A DNA stretch of 64,000 bases. It comes from an uncultured Desulfobacter sp. (GTDB lineage Bacteria; Desulfobacterota; Desulfobacteria; Desulfobacterales; Desulfobacteraceae). The notes under the pieces are model-generated. The model searched no databases and was not told the DNA's origin. It saw only the letters and a list, made by a program, of their open reading frames with translations. The stretch is taken from assembly GCF_963664415.1 (NCBI RefSeq), contig NZ_OY761440.1, positions 868,001-932,000 on the forward strand. The letters run 5' to 3'. Of the stretch, positions 33,771-41,973 are shown in pieces. Position numbers and translations under genes: made by a program. The first letter of the stretch is position 1, and every line of letters begins with the position of its first letter.

Positions 33771-35669
33771 TTATTCCAGCAACTGATCATCATCCATATT
33801 TGGCTTTCCAATCATGTCAAAGGGCATGGTTACTTCAATTTCGCCACTTTCTCCCCGTACAAATTCTGCGTGGGGATAGGTGTGTTTAAACACACTGATC
33901 ATTTTCCGGTTTTCGGCCAGGACAAGGGCTGTGAAACCGGAATAATTGTTCTTCCGAGCAATTTTTTCAAGGCAGTTCAGCATAAAGGTGGCAATTCCCT
34001 GACCATGCAATTCCTCTTGCACCAAAAAGGCCACTTCTGCATTCTTGGGGTCCACTTCTGCGTAAGACGCAACCGCCACAATCTGTTTGCGTTTGCCCTG
34101 CTGCATAAGGGCAATCAGGGTCATATTCCGACTGTAATCTACCTGGGCCCACATCTGCTGAAGCATGCGCCTTGAGAACACTTTGCGCCGGTTGAAAAAT
34201 CTAAAATAGATGGAATCTTCCTGGAGGGAATAGTAAAAATTTCTTGATTCGAATTCATCTGAAGGCTGAAGCGGTCGGACTTCCAACTGTTTTCCACTGG
34301 GCAAAAGCATATTGTATTTATATGCAACGAGAAACAACAGGTCCTGGTTTGTAGGCGGCAGCTGGTCGCTGAAAATATAATGGCGTTGTTTGGCCTGTTC
34401 AATAAGTTCTTTACGGAATTTTGGATGGGCAATCTGGGCCAATTCCATAACCCGCTGGAAAATGCTTTTCCGCCGAATTTCTGCAATACCGTATTCAGTG
34501 ACCACAAGGTCAATGTCCCCTCGGGTTGTTGCCACGCCTGCCCCTTCGCTTAAATGCGTAACAATCCTGGAGACCTGGCCGTTTTGGGCCGTGGATGGGA
34601 TGATAACAATGGAAAATCCGCCTTTGGACATGGCAGACCCCCGGATAAAATCCACCTGGTCACCGATGCCCGAATAAAACAGATATCCTTTTGAGTCCGT
34701 GCATATCTGTCCTGTCAGATCCACCTCCAAAGCAGAACTGATGGAGATCAGGTTATCATTTCTAGCGATAACATTGGGATCGTTCACAAATTCAGAAGAC
34801 CTGAAATAAAACATGGGATTGTCGGCTATATATTTATATAATTCCTTTGATCCCATGCACAGGGACGCAACAGCCCGTTCTGGAAGAAAATTTTTTTTGC
34901 GGTTGGTAATGACCTTCTGTTTAAACAAAGGCAAAAGACCGTCCGTTATCACCTGGGTATGTATACCAAGATCTTTTTTCCCGGTCAGATAAGGCATGAT
35001 GGCATGGGGCAGATGCCCAAAACCGATCTGCAGGGTGGAACCGTCATCCACCAGCTGGCTGACATAATGGCCGATACGTTCGACCACGGTTTGGTTTTTT
35101 GTCTTGGCCAGGGATTCTAAAAGCTCCTCTTCGTATTCCACTAAATAATCGATATCGTCGATGTGCACCAAAGAATCGCCCCAGGTTCTGGGCATTTGGG
35201 GATTGACCTGGGCGATGGTCATCCGCGCATTTTTCATCCCCGAAAGGGTGATATCCACGGAAATACCCAGAGAACAATACCCATGGGCATCCGGCGGGCT
35301 GACCTGAACCAAGGCAACATCCAGGCCGATTTCATTATTCCGAAAAACCTTTGGAATCTGGGACAGGTAGGCCGGGATATAGTCAATCTTTCCTTCAAAT
35401 GCAAATTTACGCATAAGAACGGAAATAAAAAACAGTTTAATGGAAAACCTGGACGAGAAATTGTCGTCATTGAGATATTCCGCCAAGGTGGTTGACAGCA
35501 TTTGATATACAACAATATCCTGGAGTGACTGATCCTCAACCATGGCTCGAATCAGGTGCTGGGGCTCTCCGCATCCTGTACCGATGAATACCCGGGAACC
35601 ATTGTTAATTTTTTTTACACTTGCTTGTGCGGTAAGTAGCTTCTCAGGACAGACTTGTTTTAAATCCAT
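33771..35669 (-). CDS. Acetyl-CoA hydrolase/transferase fused to a GNAT acetyltransferase
   Basis: The protein has 632 residues. About 1-430 is a CoA-transferase family I fold of the acetyl-CoA hydrolase/4-hydroxybutyrate CoA-transferase group (SRVFIGTGCGEPQHLIRAM, GFGHLPHAIMPYL, SKGGFSIVIIPSTAQNG, VVTEYGIAEIRRKS). About 460-625 is a GNAT domain (LRPLQPSDEFESRNFYYSL, the acetyl-CoA loop VQEELHGQGIATFMLNCLEK). Such fusions are known; the GNAT part may acetylate the enzyme or a partner. In a sulfate reducer it could shuttle CoA between acetate or other acids. AGGAGAAAC precedes the ATG at 35669. Confidence 0.9.
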   Translation of the reverse strand: MDLKQVCPEKLLTAQASVKKINNGSRVFIGTGCGEPQHLIRAMVEDQSLQDIVVYQMLSTTLAEYLNDDNFSSRFSIKLFFISVLMRKFAFEGKIDYIPAYLSQIPKVFRNNEIGLDVALVQVSPPDAHGYCSLGISVDITLSGMKNARMTIAQVNPQMPRTWGDSLVHIDDIDYLVEYEEELLESLAKTKNQTVVERIGHYVSQLVDDGSTLQIGFGHLPHAIMPYLTGKKDLGIHTQVITDGLLPLFKQKVITNRKKNFLPERAVASLCMGSKELYKYIADNPMFYFRSSEFVNDPNVIARNDNLISISSALEVDLTGQICTDSKGYLFYSGIGDQVDFIRGSAMSKGGFSIVIIPSTAQNGQVSRIVTHLSEGAGVATTRGDIDLVVTEYGIAEIRRKSIFQRVMELAQIAHPKFRKELIEQAKQRHYIFSDQLPPTNQDLLFLVAYKYNMLLPSGKQLEVRPLQPSDEFESRNFYYSLQEDSIYFRFFNRRKVFSRRMLQQMWAQVDYSRNMTLIALMQQGKRKQIVAVASYAEVDPKNAEVAFLVQEELHGQGIATFMLNCLEKIARKNNYSGFTALVLAENRKMISVFKHTYPHAEFVRGESGEIEVTMPFDMIGKPNMDDDQLLE

Positions 35670-35798
35670 GCAGTTTCTCCTGCCGGGTCAATGCCAGAGT
35701 CGAAATCTTTGGGCCCATATACAGGCTAAAGCAAACCATAAATTGCATTGATAATCAATTGTTTTTATTTTGCTCATCCGCCTTAAACCATGCAAAGA

Positions 35799-35824
35799 AC
35801 CGGGGTGCGACGCCCCACCCCGGT
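35799..35824 (-). terminator. Probable terminator of the lrp-lysA unit
   Basis: On the minus strand ACCGGGGTG and CACCCCGGT form a 9-bp GC-rich stem followed by TTCTTTG. The T run is imperfect. Confidence 0.5.
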
Positions 35825-35855
35825 AAGGCCCATTATCAGAATTAAATCTGCAACA

Positions 35856-37124
35856 TCAATTCTGTCCCGGTGTGATGGTTCGGGGTTCAAAATTTAATGT
35901 GGCAAAATAGTCTTCCATGGTCTCCGCCCGCCGGATCAGTTCAATGCTGCCGTCGGTTTTAAGCAGCAATTCCTTGGGACGCAGCTGGCCGTTGTAGTTA
36001 AAGCCCATGGCATGTCCGTGGGCCCCGGTGTCATGGATGATCAGGATGTCGCCGTGCTGGGTTTCAGGCAGCTGCCTTTGGATGGAAAATTTATCATTAT
36101 TCTCACACAGTGCACCCACAACATCCACTGTTTTTAAAGTGGCTGATTCGGGTTTGTCATGTATATGAATATGATGGTACGCCCCATACATTCCGGGACG
36201 CATCAATGCCGACATGGATGCATCCACGCCCACATAGTTTCGGTAGGTGTTTTTGTGGTTGATCACAGAGGTCACAAGGACGCCATGGGGACCGGTGATA
36301 TACCGGGCACTTTCCATATACAATTTGGGGACCCAACCATTTTTCGATTTAAAAGCCTCAAAGGAACGGATAATGCCATCAGCCATACCTTTCAGATTGA
36401 ATGGTTTGGCATCCGGGGTATAGGGGATGCCCAACCCACCTCCGATATTTATAAATTCAAACCGGATATCAAGGTCACGGCTGACATCTTCAATCAACGC
36501 CAGCAACATGTCCGCCGTGTCAATCATGTATTGGTGATTAAGCTCATTGGATGCCATCATGGTATGCAGACCGAATCGCTTGACACCAAGTGAAAGCGCC
36601 TGTTCATAGGCTGAAAAAATCTGTTCCCGGGTCAGGCCGTATTTGGCTTCCTCCGGTTTTCCAATAATATCGTTCCCCTGGCGTGTCGCGCCGGGGTTGT
36701 ATCTAAAACAAAGCAGATCAGGTACAGCCGGCAATTTTGCAATCAAAGAGATATCATCCAAGTTTATAATGCTGCCGCCATTGTCCATGGCCGTTTTCAA
36801 CTGTTTCCGGGTGGTATTGTTGGAGGTAAACATAATATCGTCAGCATTGCTCCCTACTTTACGCGCCAGCTCTATTTCCGGCACCGAAGAGCAGTCAAAG
36901 CCAAACCCCTGGGCCTTGAGAAGCCCCATAATCGTAGGATTCGGCAGTCCTTTTACGGCAAAATACTCTTTGAATCCGTCAATGGGAGCAAACGCGTTGT
37001 TCAGGGCCCGGCACGTTTGAACGATCCCGGTTTCATCGTAGATGTGAAAAGGGCTGCCAAAGGCTGAAACGGCCTCCTGGACCACCGTTGATAATCTCTT
37101 CTTGAATTCAGGTGACATGGGCAT
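35856..37124 (-). CDS. lysA: Diaminopimelate decarboxylase
   Basis: This 422-residue PLP fold-type III enzyme converts meso-diaminopimelate to lysine. Lys58 in EYFAVKGLPNP binds PLP; GFGFDCSSVPEIELAR, FINIGGGLGIPY (PLP phosphate), MESARYITGPHG, and GALCENNDKF with the active-site Cys are typical, and HDTGAHGHAMGFNYNGQLRP is near the C-terminus. It lies downstream of an Lrp/AsnC gene by 25 bp or so, which probably ties expression to an amino acid signal. The related carboxynorspermidine decarboxylase family is excluded by length and motifs, though substrate assignment is by family only. Confidence 0.92.
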   Translation of the reverse strand: MPMSPEFKKRLSTVVQEAVSAFGSPFHIYDETGIVQTCRALNNAFAPIDGFKEYFAVKGLPNPTIMGLLKAQGFGFDCSSVPEIELARKVGSNADDIMFTSNNTTRKQLKTAMDNGGSIINLDDISLIAKLPAVPDLLCFRYNPGATRQGNDIIGKPEEAKYGLTREQIFSAYEQALSLGVKRFGLHTMMASNELNHQYMIDTADMLLALIEDVSRDLDIRFEFINIGGGLGIPYTPDAKPFNLKGMADGIIRSFEAFKSKNGWVPKLYMESARYITGPHGVLVTSVINHKNTYRNYVGVDASMSALMRPGMYGAYHHIHIHDKPESATLKTVDVVGALCENNDKFSIQRQLPETQHGDILIIHDTGAHGHAMGFNYNGQLRPKELLLKTDGSIELIRRAETMEDYFATLNFEPRTITPGQN

Positions 37125-37149
37125 GGTAATTATTCCTTTATTTTAAAAT

Positions 37150-37608
37150 TTAGACGTCGTCCGGCAGTTTAATCTTGGCACTTTCTTTAAACGTGGAAAG
37201 CACAATAAATGTTTTTGTCGTTTTTACGCTTTTTATATGGGAAATCCGGGTCTGTATTAGTTCTTCCAGCTCATTGTTACCGGACACTTTTACTTTAATC
37301 ATCAAGAGGTCGCCACCTGCCAGATAATGAACTTCCTGGACCTGTTCAATGGTTGCCAGCTGTTCGCCGGTTTCCCGAATCTTGGATGGATGGGTCACCT
37401 GGATGCTGACAAAGGCGGTCATGGCACCGCCGAACATATCCGGGTTCAGGCGCACTTCATAACCCTGGATGATCTTTTTTGCCTCCAGTTTTTTAATTCG
37501 CTCAAGCACAGCAGAAGGCGCCATACCAATGGCTCTGGAAACCTCAACATTGGGGATCCTGGCTTTTTTTTGCAATATTTTAAGAATTTCCAGATCAGTT
37601 TTATCCAT
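37150..37608 (-). CDS. Lrp/AsnC-family transcriptional regulator
   Basis: This 152-residue regulator has an N-terminal winged helix (DKTDLEILKILQKKARIPNV, EVSRAIGMAPSAVLERIKKL) and a C-terminal RAM ligand-binding domain (about 65-145) of AsnC type (VHYLAGGDLLMIKVKVSG). I start at ATG 37608; a TTG at 37623 would add five residues. It is directly upstream of and codirectional with lysA, so it most likely senses lysine or another amino acid and controls itself and lysA. Confidence 0.92.
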   Translation of the reverse strand: MDKTDLEILKILQKKARIPNVEVSRAIGMAPSAVLERIKKLEAKKIIQGYEVRLNPDMFGGAMTAFVSIQVTHPSKIRETGEQLATIEQVQEVHYLAGGDLLMIKVKVSGNNELEELIQTRISHIKSVKTTKTFIVLSTFKESAKIKLPDDV

Positions 37609-37847
37609 ACCAATACTCTTCAAATTATGCTAAATTTATTATATAAGTTTTACCCTTACGGAAAGATATTCTCTGATTTATACAAAGTCAAGAATATTGT
37701 TCTCAATAACCACATAAAAAACATATGAACTTCTCTTAAAATAAATTTCGTTGGAATCTTAGATGACTTGATTTTGGTTGATAAAATATCGTGTTTCGTA
37801 TACATGTAAATCTTAAACGAATTCCGATTAACAACAGGTTGAGGTGG

Positions 37848-39374
37848 ATGAACAAGGACAATATTAAAATCCTAGTGGTGGATGACGAAAGCGGCATTCT
37901 GGATGTCACCGAAGGATTTTTTGAAAGAAAGGGCTATCAGGTATATACCGCAGGAAACGGGTCAGCCGCCCTGGATATTGTCAATCGGGAAAAAATAGAT
38001 TGCGTTTTTACCGATATCAATATGCCCGTGATGGACGGTCTCGAACTCGCCGAACAAATCCGCCATATTGATAGAACCCTGCCTGTTGTTGTGATGACGG
38101 GATATCCTTCCCTTGAAAATACCATCCAGACCCTGAAAAACGGCGTTGTAGATTATCTGATCAAGCCGGTGAATCTCGAACAGATGGAGTTAACCCTTCG
38201 CAGGATACTGCGCGAACGCGGACTTTTTGTTGAAAATCTAATCCTCAAAGAAGAGGTGGAACGCCGTGAACGCCTGCGCCAACTCAACAACGAGCTGTTT
38301 AAAAAAGTGGAAGAAGTCAATACCTTAAACCGGGTCATGGAAGATTTTGCCGCCATTGATTCCAGTTACGAAATTTTCAACAAGGTTGTCCGTTTAGGCG
38401 TCGAAGAACTTAAGGCGGATCTGGTCTTTTTCCACGTATATTCAGAAGAGGACAACTGCCTGGTCCTTGTGGATAAAGCCGGCGCAAAAAATAAAAAATA
38501 TCCAGCGTCCTATGCCACAGATATTCTTGAACAAGAAAAAGCATTTATCATAGACTCGCTGGGAGAGGATCACACGCCCTGTCTTATCGCAGATGCGGCA
38601 GGTATCCCATCAATGAAAGGGCTGGTGCACTCCTTTATGGTTGCGCCTTTGAAAATCCGGGAAAAAATTTTCGGTGTTGTTTCGGCATATATTTTCCAAG
38701 GGCCGCGTTTTTTCGGAGAACAGGAGATTTACTATTTAAATTTTATCACCCAGAAAGCCGCCTCCAGTATAGAAAATATCGCCTTATATGAAAATATATA
38801 TGAAAATCTGTTTTCCACCCTGTTTGCGTTTGTCACCGCCCTGGAGGTCCGGGATCTTTATACCCGCAAACACTCCACCAGGGTGGCCCAAGTCGCCCAT
38901 ATGATCGCCGAGGAAATGGCGTGCACTGAAGAAGAACTGGACATGATCAATGTGGCAGGCAGCCTTCATGATATCGGTAAAATCGGTATCAGGGACGATA
39001 TATTGTTAAAGCCCGGACGACTTACTGAGGACGAGTACGAAAAAATAAAAGAGCATCCTGCAATCGGTGCTGATATTATAAGCAACCTGGGCCTGTGGGG
39101 CAGGGAAGCTCAGATTATCCGGCATCACCACGAACGTTTTGACGGCACGGGATATCCCGATGGCCTTAAAGGCGAACAGATCCCTAAGCTTGCAAGGATA
39201 TTATCCGTTGCTGACAGTTATGATGCCATGGCCTCGGACAGGGCCTACCGGAAAAAAATAGATAAGCATGTCGTCATTGACATTATAATCAAAAACTCCG
39301 GCTCTCAGTTTGATCCTGATGTTGTGGATGCTTTTCTACGGGTGGCTGATCAAAACCTGCCGGATGATTTTTAA
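37848..39374 (+). CDS. Response regulator with GAF and HD-GYP domains (c-di-GMP phosphodiesterase)
   Basis: The 508 residues are arranged as receiver (5-120; VDDESG, FTDINMPVMDG with the phosphoacceptor Asp, YLIKPVN), coiled linker, GAF (about 165-310) and HD-GYP (about 325-500). The metal site has HSTRVAQ, the SLHDIGKIGIRDD HD pair, EHPAIGADII, HHHERFDGTGYPDGLKG and the GYP motif, and ADSYDAMASDRAYR. It should hydrolyse c-di-GMP to GMP under phosphorylation control. The start is ATG 37848 behind GAGGTGG. It heads the motility block, next to PilZ, CheX and CheY genes, so it probably lowers c-di-GMP to favour swimming. Confidence 0.94.
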   Translation: MNKDNIKILVVDDESGILDVTEGFFERKGYQVYTAGNGSAALDIVNREKIDCVFTDINMPVMDGLELAEQIRHIDRTLPVVVMTGYPSLENTIQTLKNGVVDYLIKPVNLEQMELTLRRILRERGLFVENLILKEEVERRERLRQLNNELFKKVEEVNTLNRVMEDFAAIDSSYEIFNKVVRLGVEELKADLVFFHVYSEEDNCLVLVDKAGAKNKKYPASYATDILEQEKAFIIDSLGEDHTPCLIADAAGIPSMKGLVHSFMVAPLKIREKIFGVVSAYIFQGPRFFGEQEIYYLNFITQKAASSIENIALYENIYENLFSTLFAFVTALEVRDLYTRKHSTRVAQVAHMIAEEMACTEEELDMINVAGSLHDIGKIGIRDDILLKPGRLTEDEYEKIKEHPAIGADIISNLGLWGREAQIIRHHHERFDGTGYPDGLKGEQIPKLARILSVADSYDAMASDRAYRKKIDKHVVIDIIIKNSGSQFDPDVVDAFLRVADQNLPDDF

Positions 39375-39459
39375 TGGCTTGAGCCTGAAAATGAAATATG
39401 CTAATCTGATCTAGAAAATTAGTAAGTATAACATTTTATATCTTTCAGCGTGGAGTGAA

Positions 39460-39819
39460 ATGGCATTGAACATTTCAGACAAAGACGACAGGCGAAAATT
39501 TTCCAGGGTAATTTTTGCAACTAAAATCACAATTCATATGCTTGATGAATCGGGGCAAAACGTCCATTTTAAGGCCCATTCAAAGGATTTGAGCCAGAAA
39601 GGCGTGTTTGTCAAGACAGACAAGCGGCCGTCCTTGGAATCGGCGTGTCAGGTAAATGTCTATCTGTCTGGAGGAATAGACGACATCAAGCTGGAAATTC
39701 AGGGGCGAATCGTCAGACACACACAGAGCGGATTTGCTGTAGAGTTCAAGTCAATGGACGTAGATACATATACCCATCTTAAGACATTAATTTTATATAA
39801 TATCGAAGGATCTGATTAA
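39460..39819 (+). CDS. PilZ-domain protein (c-di-GMP binding)
   Basis: This 119-residue single PilZ domain has the RxxxR-type entry DDRRKFSRVIF (about 9-19) followed by the DLSQKGVFVKT strand and the VEFKSMD end. Both c-di-GMP contact segments are present (the usual D/NxSxxG is DLSQKG). It lacks a YcgR N domain. It is near the HD-GYP gene and upstream of flagellar genes, so it probably reads the c-di-GMP level for motility. Confidence 0.88.
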   Translation: MALNISDKDDRRKFSRVIFATKITIHMLDESGQNVHFKAHSKDLSQKGVFVKTDKRPSLESACQVNVYLSGGIDDIKLEIQGRIVRHTQSGFAVEFKSMDVDTYTHLKTLILYNIEGSD

Positions 39820-39871
39820 TTGTTCCGGCAGCATATTGGGTAAATTTTAAACCGGTTGGAGGTGTTGTACC

Positions 39872-40333
39872 TTGGATGTCACACTGATAAATCCATTTAT
39901 CAATGCAACCATTAATGTATTGGAAACAATGGCCTTTGTCACGGTTTCGGCGGGAAAGCCTTATCTAAAAGAAGACAATATCGCCGTGGGTGATGTGACC
40001 GGTGTCTTGGGGCTGACCGGCGTCGCCCAGGGAACCATTGCTGTGACCTTTGAAGAAAAATGTATTTTAACGGTTGTTTCCAACATGTTCGGGGAAAAAA
40101 TGGACGGGCTCAATGATGATATCGCCGATGCCGTTGGGGAGTTGACAAATATGATCTCCGGACAGGCCCGGCGGGAGCTTGATGAAATGGGCAAGGTATT
40201 CAAGGCTGCCATCCCCTCAGTGATAACCGGGAGAAGACATACCATCAGGCACTATGGAGACGGCCCTAAAATCGCAATCCCTTTCCAGACCGATGGTGGA
40301 CAATTTACAATTGAGGTGTGTTTTGAAAGATAG
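39872..40333 (+). CDS. cheX: Chemotaxis phosphatase CheX
   Basis: This 153-residue CheC/CheX/FliY-family phosphatase dephosphorylates CheY-P. The active-site helix has ExxN in AVGELTNMISGQARREL, with the flanking TLINPFINATINVLETMA N-terminus of CheX. A TTG start at 39872 follows GGAGGTGTTGTACC. It sits 39 bp before a single-domain CheY, the likely substrate. Confidence 0.9.
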   Translation: MDVTLINPFINATINVLETMAFVTVSAGKPYLKEDNIAVGDVTGVLGLTGVAQGTIAVTFEEKCILTVVSNMFGEKMDGLNDDIADAVGELTNMISGQARRELDEMGKVFKAAIPSVITGRRHTIRHYGDGPKIAIPFQTDGGQFTIEVCFER

Positions 40334-40372
40334 AAGATGGGTTTTAATCCAATTAAGGAGGAAAATGTGCCA

Positions 40373-40747
40373 ATGGACACATCCATCAAGATTTTGATAG
40401 TTGACGATTTTGCGACCATGCGCCGTATTCTTAAGAATATTTTAAAACAGCTTGGGTTTAAAAATCTGGTGGAGGCCGATGATGGTACAACGGCTTGGGA
40501 CGTCCTTGAAAGCCAGGAGATTGATCTGATTATTTCCGACTGGAACATGCCCAAAATGACGGGCCTTGAACTGCTGAAAAAAGTACGAGCCAGTGATCAA
40601 TACAAAAAAGCACCTTTTTTGATGGTCACGGCAGAGGCTCAAAAGCAAAACGTTATAGAAGCCGTGCAAGCAGGTGTCTCCAATTACGTGGTCAAGCCGT
40701 TTACCGCAGAGGCGATTTCCGATAAACTCAAAAAAATTCTTAAATAA
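40373..40747 (+). CDS. cheY: CheY-type single-domain response regulator
   Basis: The 124-residue receiver has DD11-12 (VDDFATMRRI), D56 in IISDWNMPKMTG, T in VTAEA and K in VVKPFTAE, all matching genuine CheY rather than NtrC receivers. AAGGAGG lies 12 bases before ATG 40373. It likely switches flagellar rotation via FliM (gene not in the window) and is dephosphorylated by the adjacent CheX. Confidence 0.93.
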   Translation: MDTSIKILIVDDFATMRRILKNILKQLGFKNLVEADDGTTAWDVLESQEIDLIISDWNMPKMTGLELLKKVRASDQYKKAPFLMVTAEAQKQNVIEAVQAGVSNYVVKPFTAEAISDKLKKILK

Positions 40748-40758
40748 GTTGACGCCCA

Positions 40759-41814
40759 ATGGCCCAAGCAACTGCCGAAAAAACAACAGGTTTTGTTGAT
40801 GTCCCGCCGAAAACCGCAGCGAGTTTTAACCGCAGCGGCATTGCCGGTGTGAGCAAAGGACTGATGGCCGTGCTCGACCGGGTGCGTAAAGTTGCGCGCT
40901 CTGATTCATCGATACTGATCACCGGAGAAAGCGGTACCGGCAAGGAACTTATTGCCCGGGCGATCCATAAAAATTCAGCAAGAAAAGACGGCCCCATGGT
41001 AGTCATCAACTGTGGGGCCATTCCCAGCGAGCTTCTCGAAAGTGAATTGTTCGGTCATGAGAAAGGCGCATTTACCGGTGCCCACCGGGCAAGGACCGGA
41101 CGTTTTGAAATTGCAGATAAAGGCACAATTTTTCTGGATGAAATCGGGGATATGAGCCCGGATCTGCAGGTAAAACTGTTGCGTGCTTTGCAGGAAAGAC
41201 GGTTTGAGCGGGTCGGCGGTTCCCAGACCATATCAGTGGACATCAGGGTAATTTCAGCCACCAACAAAAATCTGACTGCAGCCATAGAAGAGAACCAATT
41301 CAGGGAAGACCTGTATTACCGCCTTAATGTGATTCCCATCAACATCATGCCCCTGCGGGAACGCCCTGAAGATATAATGCCCCTGGTGGATCATTTCCAG
41401 TCGGGCTTCGCACAACGCAATACCGAATACGTGCCCAAGATATTTCCAGAGTCAGTAAAACAGGTGCTCCAAGCCTATGAATGGCCTGGAAATATCCGAG
41501 AACTGGAAAATCTGGTGGAACGGCTGTCGGTACTTGTGGAGGAGGACACTGTCGCCATCGCTGATCTGCCGGGCTGTATGACCGATGCCCGAATAGATCC
41601 CACCCCGGTCTGTGTGGCCGGCGTATTCCAGAAGAACATCGGGTTTAATGAGGCCGTGGAATCGTTTCAAAAAACCTTAATTACTCATGCTCTGAATCAA
41701 ACCGGATGGGTAAAAGCCAAGGCCGCCGAAATGTTAAAAATGAACCGGACGACTCTGGTTGAAAAAATAAAAAAAATGGACATTGAACCGGAAGATGAGA
41801 TGCCGGTTTTTTGA
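40759..41814 (+). CDS. Receiver-less sigma-54 activator in the flagellar control block
   Basis: The 351 residues comprise a short N-terminus (about 30 residues), a AAA+ domain (about 35-270; GESGTGKE, GAFTGAHRARTGR, FLDEIGDMSPD, REDLYYRL) and a C-terminal helix-turn-helix (KAKAAEMLKMNRTTLVEKI). There is no receiver, PAS or GAF domain, as in FlrA/FleQ- or PspF-like activators. It probably activates the sigma-54 promoters at 41915 (100 bp downstream) and 46047. It starts 11 bp after cheY and is likely in the same transcript. Confidence 0.92.
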   Translation: MAQATAEKTTGFVDVPPKTAASFNRSGIAGVSKGLMAVLDRVRKVARSDSSILITGESGTGKELIARAIHKNSARKDGPMVVINCGAIPSELLESELFGHEKGAFTGAHRARTGRFEIADKGTIFLDEIGDMSPDLQVKLLRALQERRFERVGGSQTISVDIRVISATNKNLTAAIEENQFREDLYYRLNVIPINIMPLRERPEDIMPLVDHFQSGFAQRNTEYVPKIFPESVKQVLQAYEWPGNIRELENLVERLSVLVEEDTVAIADLPGCMTDARIDPTPVCVAGVFQKNIGFNEAVESFQKTLITHALNQTGWVKAKAAEMLKMNRTTLVEKIKKMDIEPEDEMPVF

Positions 41815-41914
41815 CACCTGCCGCCGGAAATACCCACACCCTGTGCAGACCTTGTTTGCGCACTCATCCTCCGAACATCCCTTAAAATAAGAGTATGACG
41901 CATAATTAAAGGGA

Positions 41915-41930
41915 TGGCATGTTACTTGCT
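41915..41930 (+). promoter_or_regulatory. Sigma-54 (-24/-12) promoter before the TPR gene
   Basis: TGGCATG-TTAC-TTGCT with exact spacing; the transcription start is expected near 41942, about 30 bp before ATG 41974. Confidence 0.8.
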
Positions 41931-41973
41931 TTTTAATTCTCCAACCATGAACCTTTTTGGATATTAATATATC

